A stretch of 53,084 nucleotides of DNA from the NCBI RefSeq assembly GCF_934636505.1, contig NZ_CAKUAL010000005.1, positions 1 through 53,084 on the forward strand. The letters run 5' to 3'. This document shows, piece after piece, positions 7,308-15,194 of this stretch (positions are counted from its first letter, which is position 1; every line of letters begins with the position of its first letter). This DNA comes from an uncultured Ellagibacter sp. (GTDB lineage Bacteria; Actinomycetota; Coriobacteriia; Coriobacteriales; Eggerthellaceae). Made by a program: the position numbers and the translations under genes. The notes beneath the pieces were generated by a model. It was not told the origin of the DNA. It worked only from the letters and a program-made list of their open reading frames with translations, and ran no database searches.

Positions 7308-9716
7308 TTACACCAGCTCCTCATTCATCGCGAAGCGCTCGGAGATCATCTGCATATCGGTGTCGCCGATGATTTCCTCGGGCTCGCACTTATACACGCG
7401 GCACATATGAGACTTGCAGTTGTTGCCGAATCCGCTCTCGCCGCAGCCTGCCTCGATGACAACGTTCGCGTTCGAGATGTAGGTGTCGAAGCAGCCGTTG
7501 CCGTTGTCCTCGGGGTCGCGCTCGGGGAACCACCACGCGTGGTCGAGCGAGATGGTGGACGGGTCGAGCACCGGCGATACGTTCGCCTTCAGCTGGACGC
7601 GGCCGAGGTGGTTCTCGATCCAGCACCAATCGCCATGCTTGATGCCGTACTTTTCCGCCGTTTCGGGCGCGATTTCGAACTCAGGGTTCGGGTGCAGCGC
7701 GCGAAGGTGCGGAATCTGCCTGTGCTCGGAATGGAACGAGGCCCACTGGCGCGCACCCGTCGTCATGATGAGCGGGTACTTCTCCAGGTACTCTTCCTTG
7801 TCGAAGCGCTCAGGAACCTGGTTGGGACTGTACGGCGGCTCGGCATAGTGCGGAACGGGCTTTTGGCCCCACTGCCCGAACAGGGTGGAGTACAGCTCGA
7901 CGCGACCAGTCGGCGTGTTGAAGCCAACATTGCCGTCGGGACGTTGCTCGCCCGTGCGGAACTTCTGATAGTGGTACTCGGGGTAGATCCAGTTCTCCTC
8001 GCGGGCCTCTTCGAACGTCATGCCCGTCTCCTTCATCGTGAAGGTGAAGAACTCCTCGAGCGTTTCGCCCGGCCACAGCGTGTCGTTCCACTGACGACCC
8101 AGTTCCCAGCAGATTTCCATGTCGGATTTGCTCTCGCCGAGCGCCTTGCAGGCCTTGTTCGTGGTTTGCACGTGGTAGTAGATGGAACGGATGCCGTTGC
8201 GCTCGGGGTACATGCACACCGGAAGGAACACATCGCAACACGCCTGCGCCGTCGGGGTCATGAACGGGTCGACGTACACGTTGAACTCGGCGTTGCAGTA
8301 CGCGCGCTCCATGCGCGTGTTGGGCTCCTGAGCCGTGCAGGAAAGCGGGTTAGTCGACTGAATCCAGTTGGCGCGAATCTTGTACGGGCGGTTGGAGAGC
8401 ATCTGGTCAACCGTCATGTCCGCCTGGGTCAAAACGACGCCAGAGTACTTAAGCGCGGGGAAATCCTCGCCGCCGATGCGCTGCGCCTGTTCTTCGGGGG
8501 TCAGGCATTCGGCTGGGTCGGGCGGATTCCACGTCTGGATGTTGAAAGGCTGGTGAACCGTCACCATGCCGCCCGGGATGTCGATCTGCCCGGTGATGGA
8601 CCACAGATCGACCACTGCCGCCGAGCCAGCAAGGCATTCCATCGTCATGTCGAGCGCGAGACCCCACTGCACCGCGGAGGGCTTTTCAGCCATCATTTCC
8701 GCAGCTCGGGCAATCTTCTCTTCGGGAATCCACGTAACTTCGGATGCCTTTTCGAGCGTCCATTCCTTCGTCGCCTCGTAATATTCGTCGAAGCCGTAGC
8801 ACCAGCAGTCGACGAACTCGTGGTCGTACAGGTCGTTTTCGATGATGTATTTGCCCATGGCCAGCGCGAGCGCCGCGTCGGTGCCGCAGCGAACCTGAAG
8901 CCAAAGGTCGGCCTTCGCGGCGAGCCAAGTGAGCTTGGGATCGATGACGACCAGCTTGCTGCCACGCTTCATGCAGTCGACCACCCAGTGCCCCAGGTTG
9001 CCGTCGGCGTTTGAGACGAGCGGGTTGTTGCCCCACACGAAGATGTTCTTCGGGGGAACCCAGCCGTCATGCTCGTAGCGGTCGTAGTGGTTCTGCGAGC
9101 AGTCGGGCACGGTGTAGGTTCCCATGAGCACGTTGCACGCAGCGACGCGGGGAACGTAGCAGCTGTTGCCGGAAAGCATGTAGGCGTACTGCACCGAACC
9201 GAATGCGTATTGAAGACGCGTCATGTAGGGAGCGGTGCCGCGGCCCGTGCCCAGATGGAACACGACGGCCTTCGCGCCCGATTCCCGCTTGATAGTGTCG
9301 AACTTTTCCTTGATCATCGCGTAGGCTTCGTCCCACGTGATGCGCTCCCACTTGTCCGCCTTGCCGCGGTCCTTCGGGTCGCGCTTCATGGGGTACAGAA
9401 CACGGCCGGGGTGGTACACCGCCTCCTTCAAAGCGATGCAGCGAGCGCAGAGGCGGCCCTGGTAGTACGGGCTCTCCTCGTCGCCTTCGACCTTAATGAA
9501 CTTCCCCGTTTCCTTATCGGTGTAAACGATGACGCCGCAGCCGTCGTGGCAGCCGGGAGCAGCCCATGCGCCCGTGCGGGTGCAGATCACGCCGTCCTCT
9601 TCCCATTGCCACGGCAGATCTCCGCCCGTGTATTTAACCGGCGGCTCGCGGAAAAAGTCCGGGCGCACCTCGTTGGTGCCGCCCTGCTCGACTTCCATGT
9701 CAATGCGTTTCGTCAT
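7308..9716 (-). CDS. Molybdopterin oxidoreductase large subunit A (catechol dehydroxylase-like)
   Basis: This is an 802-residue member of the DMSO reductase superfamily. Cys56, Cys60, Cys90 and Cys93 (GCHDGCG...RLCARC) form the N-terminal [4Fe-4S] site. Cys186 in LSGNSCYVPR is the likely Mo ligand by position. Later blocks include WGNNPLVSNADG, MTTGARQWASFHSEHRQ and the C-terminal MGD-binding domain with SLDHAWWFPE. The first cysteine pair is spaced x3, whereas B, C and D have x4. It also has about 25 extra N-terminal residues and SGNSC where the others have SGWSC. No Tat signal is visible. ATG 9716 follows GGAGAGGAGTGAGG. The family resemblance is to soluble catechol dehydroxylases (Hcdh/Dodh type) and acetylene hydratase-like enzymes. 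The substrate, probably a phenol, is inferred. Operon: A large, ferredoxin, MFS, FKBP. Confidence 0.85.
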   Translation of the reverse strand: MTKRIDMEVEQGGTNEVRPDFFREPPVKYTGGDLPWQWEEDGVICTRTGAWAAPGCHDGCGVIVYTDKETGKFIKVEGDEESPYYQGRLCARCIALKEAVYHPGRVLYPMKRDPKDRGKADKWERITWDEAYAMIKEKFDTIKRESGAKAVVFHLGTGRGTAPYMTRLQYAFGSVQYAYMLSGNSCYVPRVAACNVLMGTYTVPDCSQNHYDRYEHDGWVPPKNIFVWGNNPLVSNADGNLGHWVVDCMKRGSKLVVIDPKLTWLAAKADLWLQVRCGTDAALALAMGKYIIENDLYDHEFVDCWCYGFDEYYEATKEWTLEKASEVTWIPEEKIARAAEMMAEKPSAVQWGLALDMTMECLAGSAAVVDLWSITGQIDIPGGMVTVHQPFNIQTWNPPDPAECLTPEEQAQRIGGEDFPALKYSGVVLTQADMTVDQMLSNRPYKIRANWIQSTNPLSCTAQEPNTRMERAYCNAEFNVYVDPFMTPTAQACCDVFLPVCMYPERNGIRSIYYHVQTTNKACKALGESKSDMEICWELGRQWNDTLWPGETLEEFFTFTMKETGMTFEEAREENWIYPEYHYQKFRTGEQRPDGNVGFNTPTGRVELYSTLFGQWGQKPVPHYAEPPYSPNQVPERFDKEEYLEKYPLIMTTGARQWASFHSEHRQIPHLRALHPNPEFEIAPETAEKYGIKHGDWCWIENHLGRVQLKANVSPVLDPSTISLDHAWWFPERDPEDNGNGCFDTYISNANVVIEAGCGESGFGNNCKSHMCRVYKCEPEEIIGDTDMQMISERFAMNEELV

Positions 9717-9896
9717 ACCTCACTCCTCTCCAAAGCTTTCATGCAAGCTTTCCCTCGTGCCCCGAAGCGGGCGCCTTTCAGCTTCAAAGCTTCAGGCCCC
9801 CTCTTGGGTTTTTCCGGTACGATTACCGCTTTTACCCTGATGAAGATTCGTTTCCCCTGCATGCGACCGCTCAACGAGGCGCGTCGCCAATGCGTG

Positions 9897-10003
9897 AAGT
9901 AAGTATGGGCAGGAAAAAGTAAGTTGGTAAGCGGGGGGGATTTCTTGGCTAACGGCGCATACAACCGAAATCTCGTCATCTCAAACGGCTGCAAAACTTA
10001 CTT
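9897..10003. promoter_or_regulatory. Divergent A/B control region with three AAGTAAGT elements
   Basis: The 418-bp gap between divergent operons A and B contains AAGTAAGT at 9897-9904, AAGTAAGTT at 9917-9925 (exactly 20 bp later, two helical turns), and the inverted copy AACTTACTT at 9995-10003. The same 9-mer recurs in other intergenic regions of the molybdoenzyme island. Tandem copies in helical phase plus an inverted copy look like binding sites for a dimeric activator or repressor. No canonical -10/-35 pair could be assigned with confidence. Confidence 0.55.
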
Positions 10004-10134
10004 GTTGGCCGATATGCTGCAAAGCGTCCTGAAAAGATTCCCTGAAACAACCCCATCTCCTTCAACGACCAGAAAGCATGAAGACGAGTTGCGCGCACCG
10101 AATTGCACGCAATGCGATTGGAAAGGAGAGAAGG

Positions 10135-12420
10135 ATGGCCTTCCATTTCAAAGAGCATCCTGCCCCGAAAAAGACGGTCCTCGACGACGGCACCGAGATT
10201 ATTCGCACCTGCGCGTGGTCTCCCCCGGGATGCCACGCCGTTGGATGCGGCATCCGCCTGTTCGTCAAAGACGGCGAGCTCGTCAAGGTCGAAGGCGACC
10301 CCGACCATCAGCTCACGCGCGGGCGCCTTTGCCCCCGTTGCCTCGCGCTGAAGGAAGCGGTGTACCACCCCGACCGCCTTCTGTACCCCATGAAGCGCGA
10401 CCCGAAAGACCGCGGGCTGGACAAATGGGAGCGAATCAGCTGGGATGAGGCAACCGAGCTCATCGTCAACAAGACCGAGGAAATCCGCGCGAAATACGGC
10501 TCGGAATCCATCTGCGTGTACATGGGAACCGGCCGTGAGGCCGTCCGCTACGGCTTCACGCTGTCTTCCAAGGTGCTTCGCACGCCGAACAACTGCTACG
10601 CTCAGTCTGGCTGGTCGTGCATGGGCCCGCGCCAAACCGCAATGACCATGATGCTCGGCAGCGCCTACATCGAGCTCGACTACAACGGCGGGTCAATCGA
10701 GGCCTGGGACGACCCCGACTGGACGCGTCCCGATTACGTGTTCTGCCTGGGCAAAGAGCCGTTGAAGTCGAACCCCGACGGATTGTGGGGCCATGCGCTC
10801 ATCGAGCTTATGAAGCGCGGTTCGAAGCTCATCATGGTCGACCCCCGCGTGAACTGGCTTGCCAGCCGCGCCGACCAGGTGCTCCAACTCATCCCCGGCA
10901 CCGACGCCGCGCTTTGCCTGGCCATCTTGAACGTGCTCATCAACGAGGACCTCATCGACCACGATTACGTCGAGAAGTGGTGCTACGGCTTCGACGAGCT
11001 GAAGGAGCGCGTGCAGGAATACACCCCCGCGTTCGCGGCGAAGGAATGCGGCCTTACCGAAGAGGAGATCGTCACCGCAGCTCGCAAGCTTGGCTACGAC
11101 GGCGTGCACCACTGGAGCCTGCTCATGGGCGTTGCCGTTGACCAGAACCCCAACGGGTGCCAGGTCACGCAGTGCCTCATCGCGATGGCGGCCATCACGG
11201 GCAACCTCGACGTGCCAGGCGGCACCGTCGTGGGCGTGCAGATGCAGTTCGAGATGACCGGCGCCACCGACTTCATGAGCGACGAGCTGAAGAACAAGTG
11301 CATCGGCTGGGACACCTACCCCATCGTCAAAGTCCTTTTGAACACCACGCACCCCGACATCACGCTCGAGTGCCTGGAGACGGGCCGTCCCTACGAGCTG
11401 AAGATGGCCTGGTTCGACTCAACGAACCTTCTGTCCCCCACCTGCTCGGCGCAACCCAAGCGCTGGCACGACGCCCTTATGAAGATGGAGTTCGTCGTGG
11501 CGAAGGAAATGTTCATGACCCCGACTGTCATGGCGCTCGCCGACGTGGTGCTTCCCCTGGCAACCTGGGCCGAGCACGACGGCATCGTCATGACCAACCA
11601 AGGATGCCAAATGGGCATCGCAGGCGCCATCAACAAGGGCCTTCAGGTGGGCGAATGCAAGTCCGACCTCGAAATGCTCATCCACTTCGGCAATGCCTTC
11701 TACGAGAAGGCCTTCCATGAGGAATACCCGTTCAAGACGGTTGAGGAATACCTGACCGACGACGTCGGGAAAATGGACACCACCTGGGAAGAGCTTTCCG
11801 AGAAGGTCGTCGCGACCAACGACATCGGCGGCTACCACAAAGCCGAGCGCGGGCTTATCCGCGCCGACGGCCAGCCTGGTTTCCAAACGGCCACCGGCCG
11901 CATCGAGCTGTGGTCGACCGGATACCAGGCCCTCGACGACGATCCGCTGCCGTACTACTTCCCGCCGAAGCTCGGCGCAGAGGCGCGCCCCGACCTTGCC
12001 AAGGAATACCCGCTCATGTGCACGACGGGCGCCAGATACTTCGCGTCGTTCCACTCGGAGCATCGCCAGATTCCCAGCCTCCGTCAGCTGACGCCCGACC
12101 CGTATCTGGAAATCCACCCCGATACCGCGGCGGAGCTCGGCATCAAGGACGGCGACGAAGTCACCATCGAGAACCCCTGGGGCGTAGCGCACGAAATCGC
12201 CAAGCTCACCCCGATCGTCCGCCGCGACGTCGTGGCGGCGGCGCACGGCTGGTGGTTCCCCGAGGAAGACGCCGAAGAACCGCATCTGTTCGGCGTTTGG
12301 AAGTCCAACGTGAACAGCCTCATCCCGCATCGCGTGCTGGGCAAGATGGGATTCGGTGCCCCCTACAAGCAGGTTCCCGTCAAAGTGTTCAAAACGCCCA
12401 ACGAAGAATGCGTTCTCTAG
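10135..12420 (+). CDS. Molybdopterin oxidoreductase large subunit B (catechol dehydroxylase-like)
   Basis: This 761-residue large subunit belongs to the same group as A, C and D. GCHAVGCG (Cys33, Cys38) and RLCPRC (Cys66, Cys69) supply the [4Fe-4S] cluster, and Cys162 in QSGWSCMGPR is the probable Mo ligand. The catalytic body has VAVDQNPNGCQVTQ, NLDVPGGTVVG, MFMTPTVMALADVVLP and CTTGARYFASFHSEHRQ, with the cofactor-binding end AAHGWWFPEED. ATG 10135 is chosen over the upstream ATG (19 residues longer) because AAGGAGAGAAGG precedes it. There is no export signal. Its ferredoxin partner starts 14 bp after the stop. The likely reaction is reductive removal of a ring hydroxyl or a related hydroxyl transfer; the substrate is unknown. 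Confidence 0.85.
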   Translation: MAFHFKEHPAPKKTVLDDGTEIIRTCAWSPPGCHAVGCGIRLFVKDGELVKVEGDPDHQLTRGRLCPRCLALKEAVYHPDRLLYPMKRDPKDRGLDKWERISWDEATELIVNKTEEIRAKYGSESICVYMGTGREAVRYGFTLSSKVLRTPNNCYAQSGWSCMGPRQTAMTMMLGSAYIELDYNGGSIEAWDDPDWTRPDYVFCLGKEPLKSNPDGLWGHALIELMKRGSKLIMVDPRVNWLASRADQVLQLIPGTDAALCLAILNVLINEDLIDHDYVEKWCYGFDELKERVQEYTPAFAAKECGLTEEEIVTAARKLGYDGVHHWSLLMGVAVDQNPNGCQVTQCLIAMAAITGNLDVPGGTVVGVQMQFEMTGATDFMSDELKNKCIGWDTYPIVKVLLNTTHPDITLECLETGRPYELKMAWFDSTNLLSPTCSAQPKRWHDALMKMEFVVAKEMFMTPTVMALADVVLPLATWAEHDGIVMTNQGCQMGIAGAINKGLQVGECKSDLEMLIHFGNAFYEKAFHEEYPFKTVEEYLTDDVGKMDTTWEELSEKVVATNDIGGYHKAERGLIRADGQPGFQTATGRIELWSTGYQALDDDPLPYYFPPKLGAEARPDLAKEYPLMCTTGARYFASFHSEHRQIPSLRQLTPDPYLEIHPDTAAELGIKDGDEVTIENPWGVAHEIAKLTPIVRRDVVAAAHGWWFPEEDAEEPHLFGVWKSNVNSLIPHRVLGKMGFGAPYKQVPVKVFKTPNEECVL

Positions 12421-12434
12421 GATAGGAGGCAGTC

Positions 12435-12770
12435 ATGGCAAACAACGGATTGCTTATCGATTACGAATACTGCAGCGGATGCCAAAGCTGCGAACTCGCT
12501 TGCAAAAACGAGCACGGCTATCCCATGGATAAATGGGGAATCAAGGTCACTGAATTCGGTCCCTTCGAAATGGAGAAGGGCAAGATTGAATGGAACTACC
12601 TCCCCTTCCCTACAAGCTTCTGCGACATGTGCGAAGAGCGCGTTGAGAAGGGCGGTATCCCCACTTGCGCCCTCCACTGCCTCGCGAACGTCATCGAATG
12701 GGGTCCTGTTGAAGAGCTTTCCAAAAAACTCGATGAAAAGGGATCGAAGGCCGTGATCTTCCTCCCGTAA
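12435..12770 (+). CDS. 4Fe-4S ferredoxin subunit of molybdoenzyme B
   Basis: The 111-residue ferredoxin has CSGCQSCELAC near residue 13 and CDMCEERV...TCALHC near residues 63-82, eight cysteines for two cubane clusters. It ends KAVIFLP, a tail shared in form with the C and D ferredoxins (MASVFIP, MASIFIP). Its ATG is preceded by AGGATAGGAGG, placed just after the stop of large subunit B. It closes operon B: a strong hairpin follows 40 bp downstream. It should be the electron-donor subunit for B in the cytoplasm. Unlike operon A, no transporter is attached. Confidence 0.9.
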   Translation: MANNGLLIDYEYCSGCQSCELACKNEHGYPMDKWGIKVTEFGPFEMEKGKIEWNYLPFPTSFCDMCEERVEKGGIPTCALHCLANVIEWGPVEELSKKLDEKGSKAVIFLP

Positions 12771-12806
12771 AGGCCCGCTCGCCATCCCCCCTGTTCTTCC
12801 CTCCAC

Positions 12807-12850
12807 AGAAAACGAGGCGCTTCCCCTTATCGGAAGCGCCTCGTTTCGCA
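12807..12850. terminator. Bidirectional terminator between operon B and the PucR gene
   Basis: AACGAGGCGCTTCC (12811-12824) pairs perfectly with GGAAGCGCCTCGTT (12832-12845) around a 7-nt loop. A TTT run follows on the plus strand and TTTT on the minus strand. It separates convergent transcription of operon B and the regulator. Confidence 0.8.
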
Positions 12851-12908
12851 TAATGGATACCAGAATCCCTTGTGCCTTGCGCGATTACCGGCGCGCCTTC
12901 AGGCCCGC

Positions 12909-14645
12909 TTACGTTTCCTCACCCAGAAGGCGGCGAAGCGACTCCTCGAAAACGTTCTTGAAATCGCACGATGAAACAAGCTTCGCGTTCGTGCTCGCAC
13001 GCAGGTAATCACGCGTCAGCGGATCGTTCAAGTCAAGCCCGTAGCGCTTTTCCATCTTCTCGATGCGATAGAGCACCCCGTTTCGGTGAAGCCCGCACAT
13101 CTGCCCGACTTTCGTGGCCTTGCGCTCGTTCGCAAGATAAACGAACAGAAGCGCCAGATCGTCCATTCCCGACGATGGGCGCGCTTGAGATTCCTTCGCG
13201 CCGCCTTTGGCGATCGCCGTGACGAGAAGATGGGAAAGGACGAAGCTCGCGAACCCCTCGTCAGCGCGCGCGTCGCGCCAGAAAAAGGCGAACGCATCCC
13301 GAAACGAGATGATGAGCGTTCGGCCCTTCTCGAATACGCGGCTCGCATCCGATGAGGCCGCCCGCAACGTCAGCGCGATCTCGCCCTGGTAACGCTCAAT
13401 CGCATCGACCTCCTGCGCAGCGTAGTAAAGCCCCGTCAGGCGGTAAAACGGATCGGAGAGATGCAGGGCAGCGCGGGTCGATCCGTATTCCGTCTTGCTA
13501 GCTGAAACGACCGCTTCCCAAAGCTCGCGAACCGTGTTAGCCCATAGAAGCGCGTTCGCATGCCCTTCCCGAACGAAGGTCACATGCCCTAGGGGAAACC
13601 TGCCGTCAAGATCTTCCGCCATATGCCCGGCTTGTTCGCCGAACGCGCCCTTGGAAGCAATTCTCACCAGCACGAACACACCAGCGGAAGGCAAGCCGAG
13701 CAACTCGGCGCGCTCGCGGACGTATGCCCCATCGAGCCCGCGCGTCACTGCCAGCTTGCTTACGAATGCGCGCTGCGGCGAATCTTTGAAGGTCGGCGAC
13801 GCGACCTGCCGCCTTGCCAAGCGCTCGCAAAACAGCAAGAAGATGTCGAACTCGTCGACAGTGCCCTGCGAAGGCTTATCCAGGTATGCCATGAGCACAT
13901 GTCCCGCATACTGCTGCGAAGTCCTCATCACGCCGGTTACAAGATGGTAGGGAAAGGCCTCGCTCGGCGCCCACACCCTCACGCCGGTTTGATTGGCGAC
14001 GCTGTCCAACAGGTAGCCCGTCATGTGCTGCCTGCGCAAATGTTCTTCACTATGGTAGCCCATGGAGATGAGCGATCGGTTGATCTCGTCTTCGGGCATA
14101 TGGTGCTTGGTATACGCCAGAAGACGGTAGTGGGCATCGGTTATGTTCATGAAGCAGCCGAAACGCCGCTCCGCCTCGTCCATAAGCGCCTGAAACGATC
14201 CTCTCTCCCCGCTCGCAATCCGCAAACGGCTGACGAGCAATCGCTTATCGAGAAGAAACCTCAACACGCATTCCTTAAGCCTTCCAGCCTTTTCCCGAGA
14301 ACCCGACACGATGCACAACGGTTCGCCGAGGTCTTCCTCTCGCCATTGGGAACTCTCGCGCGATGCAGCGAAAACCACCACCGGAGCGCCCATCGAAAGC
14401 GCCGCGCGCGCCTTCTCAAGCGATTTGCCCGCGCAATCCTCGCAAACGACCAGGGCCTTTTTCTGTGTGCAGGAAAGGATGTCGCCCATATCGCCTACAT
14501 GAATGCTCCCTGCGAAAAGCGCATCCGCGAACAGCGCCAGTTTGTCAGGTCGCCTTAGCACGGCGAAACCGTTTTCCCGAAGGTAGTCTATCAACATTTC
14601 AAGCGTAAAGGAAAACGGCTCGTATTCCGTTCTTTCGGCATTCAT
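12909..14645 (-). CDS. PucR/CdaR-type transcriptional regulator
   Basis: The 578-residue protein ends in a PucR-type helix-turn-helix: LFVYLANERKATKVGQMCG, then HRNGVLYRIEKMEKRYGLDL and DPLTRDYLRAS (about residues 490-550). Upstream are a degenerate N-terminal PurF-like/PucR sensor region (about 1-130) and a GAF-like middle (about 150-300) without transmembrane segments. PucR-family proteins often activate purine or aromatic catabolic genes in response to a ligand. ATG 14645 is preferred over TTG 14651 because AAGGGGCG lies seven bases before it. The gene follows operon C on the same strand and converges on operon B, so it is the natural candidate regulator of one or both. A near-palindrome just upstream of its start also occurs before operon C, consistent with autoregulation plus control of C, although binding is untested. 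Confidence 0.75.
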   Translation of the reverse strand: MNAERTEYEPFSFTLEMLIDYLRENGFAVLRRPDKLALFADALFAGSIHVGDMGDILSCTQKKALVVCEDCAGKSLEKARAALSMGAPVVVFAASRESSQWREEDLGEPLCIVSGSREKAGRLKECVLRFLLDKRLLVSRLRIASGERGSFQALMDEAERRFGCFMNITDAHYRLLAYTKHHMPEDEINRSLISMGYHSEEHLRRQHMTGYLLDSVANQTGVRVWAPSEAFPYHLVTGVMRTSQQYAGHVLMAYLDKPSQGTVDEFDIFLLFCERLARRQVASPTFKDSPQRAFVSKLAVTRGLDGAYVRERAELLGLPSAGVFVLVRIASKGAFGEQAGHMAEDLDGRFPLGHVTFVREGHANALLWANTVRELWEAVVSASKTEYGSTRAALHLSDPFYRLTGLYYAAQEVDAIERYQGEIALTLRAASSDASRVFEKGRTLIISFRDAFAFFWRDARADEGFASFVLSHLLVTAIAKGGAKESQARPSSGMDDLALLFVYLANERKATKVGQMCGLHRNGVLYRIEKMEKRYGLDLNDPLTRDYLRASTNAKLVSSCDFKNVFEESLRRLLGEET

Positions 14646-14665
14646 CGGCAATCGCCCCTTAGCGC

Positions 14666-14689
14666 AACTGGAGATTCCTCTAGCGAAAT
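14666..14689. promoter_or_regulatory. Candidate PucR operator upstream of its own gene
   Basis: CTGGAG-ATTC-CTCTAG is an imperfect palindrome flanked by CAA and CGAAA, about 20 bp before the regulator start. In reverse complement it matches 19 of 24 positions of the site at 17590-17613 upstream of operon C, including both half-sites CTAGAG and CTCCAG. The shared pair of sites at a regulator gene and its neighbour operon suggests an operator. Confidence 0.5.
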
Positions 14690-14710
14690 GAGCCGAAGGT
14701 ATGATTAAAA

Positions 14711-14719
14711 AAGTAAGTT
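14711..14719. promoter_or_regulatory. AAGTAAGTT element between operon C and the PucR gene
   Basis: This is an exact copy of the 9-mer seen in the A/B and E/zinc-ribbon intergenic regions, embedded in an A/T-rich stretch (TTAAAAAAGTAAGTTTTCC). It lies 66 bp upstream of the regulator start, so it could be part of the regulator's promoter. Confidence 0.45.
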
Positions 14720-14740
14720 TTCCAGTCCCGTACAGAGAAT

Positions 14741-14774
14741 GAAAGCGGGCAAGCCATAAAGCCCGCCCGCTTTC
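14741..14774 (-). terminator. Hairpin downstream of operon C
   Basis: GAAAGCGGGC (14741-14750) pairs with GCCCGCTTTC (14765-14774), 55 bp after the ferredoxin C stop. There is no clear U-run, so termination may be partial and some readthrough into the regulator is possible. Confidence 0.5.
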
Positions 14775-14828
14775 AATGGTTGCATTGTTCCGCCGGCATT
14801 ACACCAATCGATGCGCCAACGCCTTCGT

Positions 14829-15173
14829 TTAAGGAATGAACACCGACGCCATCTTGCCTTTTTCCCGCATCTTGATCGCAAGCTCGTCAAGCGTGCCGTA
14901 CTCCATAACGTTGGCAGGGCAATGCTGCACGCAGTTGGGAATTCCCCCCTTGCTCACCCGTTCCGCGCACAGATCGCACGTCTGCGTGAGGACCGGAACG
15001 AATCGGTACTCCCAATGGTATCCGTCCTCAAGTTGCCAAGGCCCCATTTCCAGCAACTTCACGCCCCATTGCCCCTTGGGGAGGTCATGCTCGTTTTTGC
15101 AAGCGAGCTCGCATGTATGGCAGCCCGTGCAATACTCGTTGTCGATCAGGATCCCGTAATTCTGTTCGCCCAT
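14829..15173 (-). CDS. 4Fe-4S ferredoxin subunit of molybdoenzyme C
   Basis: The 114-residue two-cluster ferredoxin has CTGCHTCELAC near residue 16 and CDLCAERV...NCVQHC near residues 66-85, followed by PANVMEYGTLDELA. It is closely similar to the ferredoxins of B and D. It starts 21 bp after the stop of large subunit C, behind an AAGGGGGA-type ribosome binding site. It lacks a signal peptide or anchor. It is the expected electron-transfer partner of C. Confidence 0.9.
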   Translation of the reverse strand: MGEQNYGILIDNEYCTGCHTCELACKNEHDLPKGQWGVKLLEMGPWQLEDGYHWEYRFVPVLTQTCDLCAERVSKGGIPNCVQHCPANVMEYGTLDELAIKMREKGKMASVFIP

Positions 15174-15194
15174 GATAATATCCCCCTTAGCCGA

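Noticed and set aside
6903..9014. 703-aa plus-strand frame opposite molybdoenzyme A
   Set aside because: Translation is a mirror of the GC-rich coding strand without any domain; the minus strand encodes a complete enzyme and ferredoxin.
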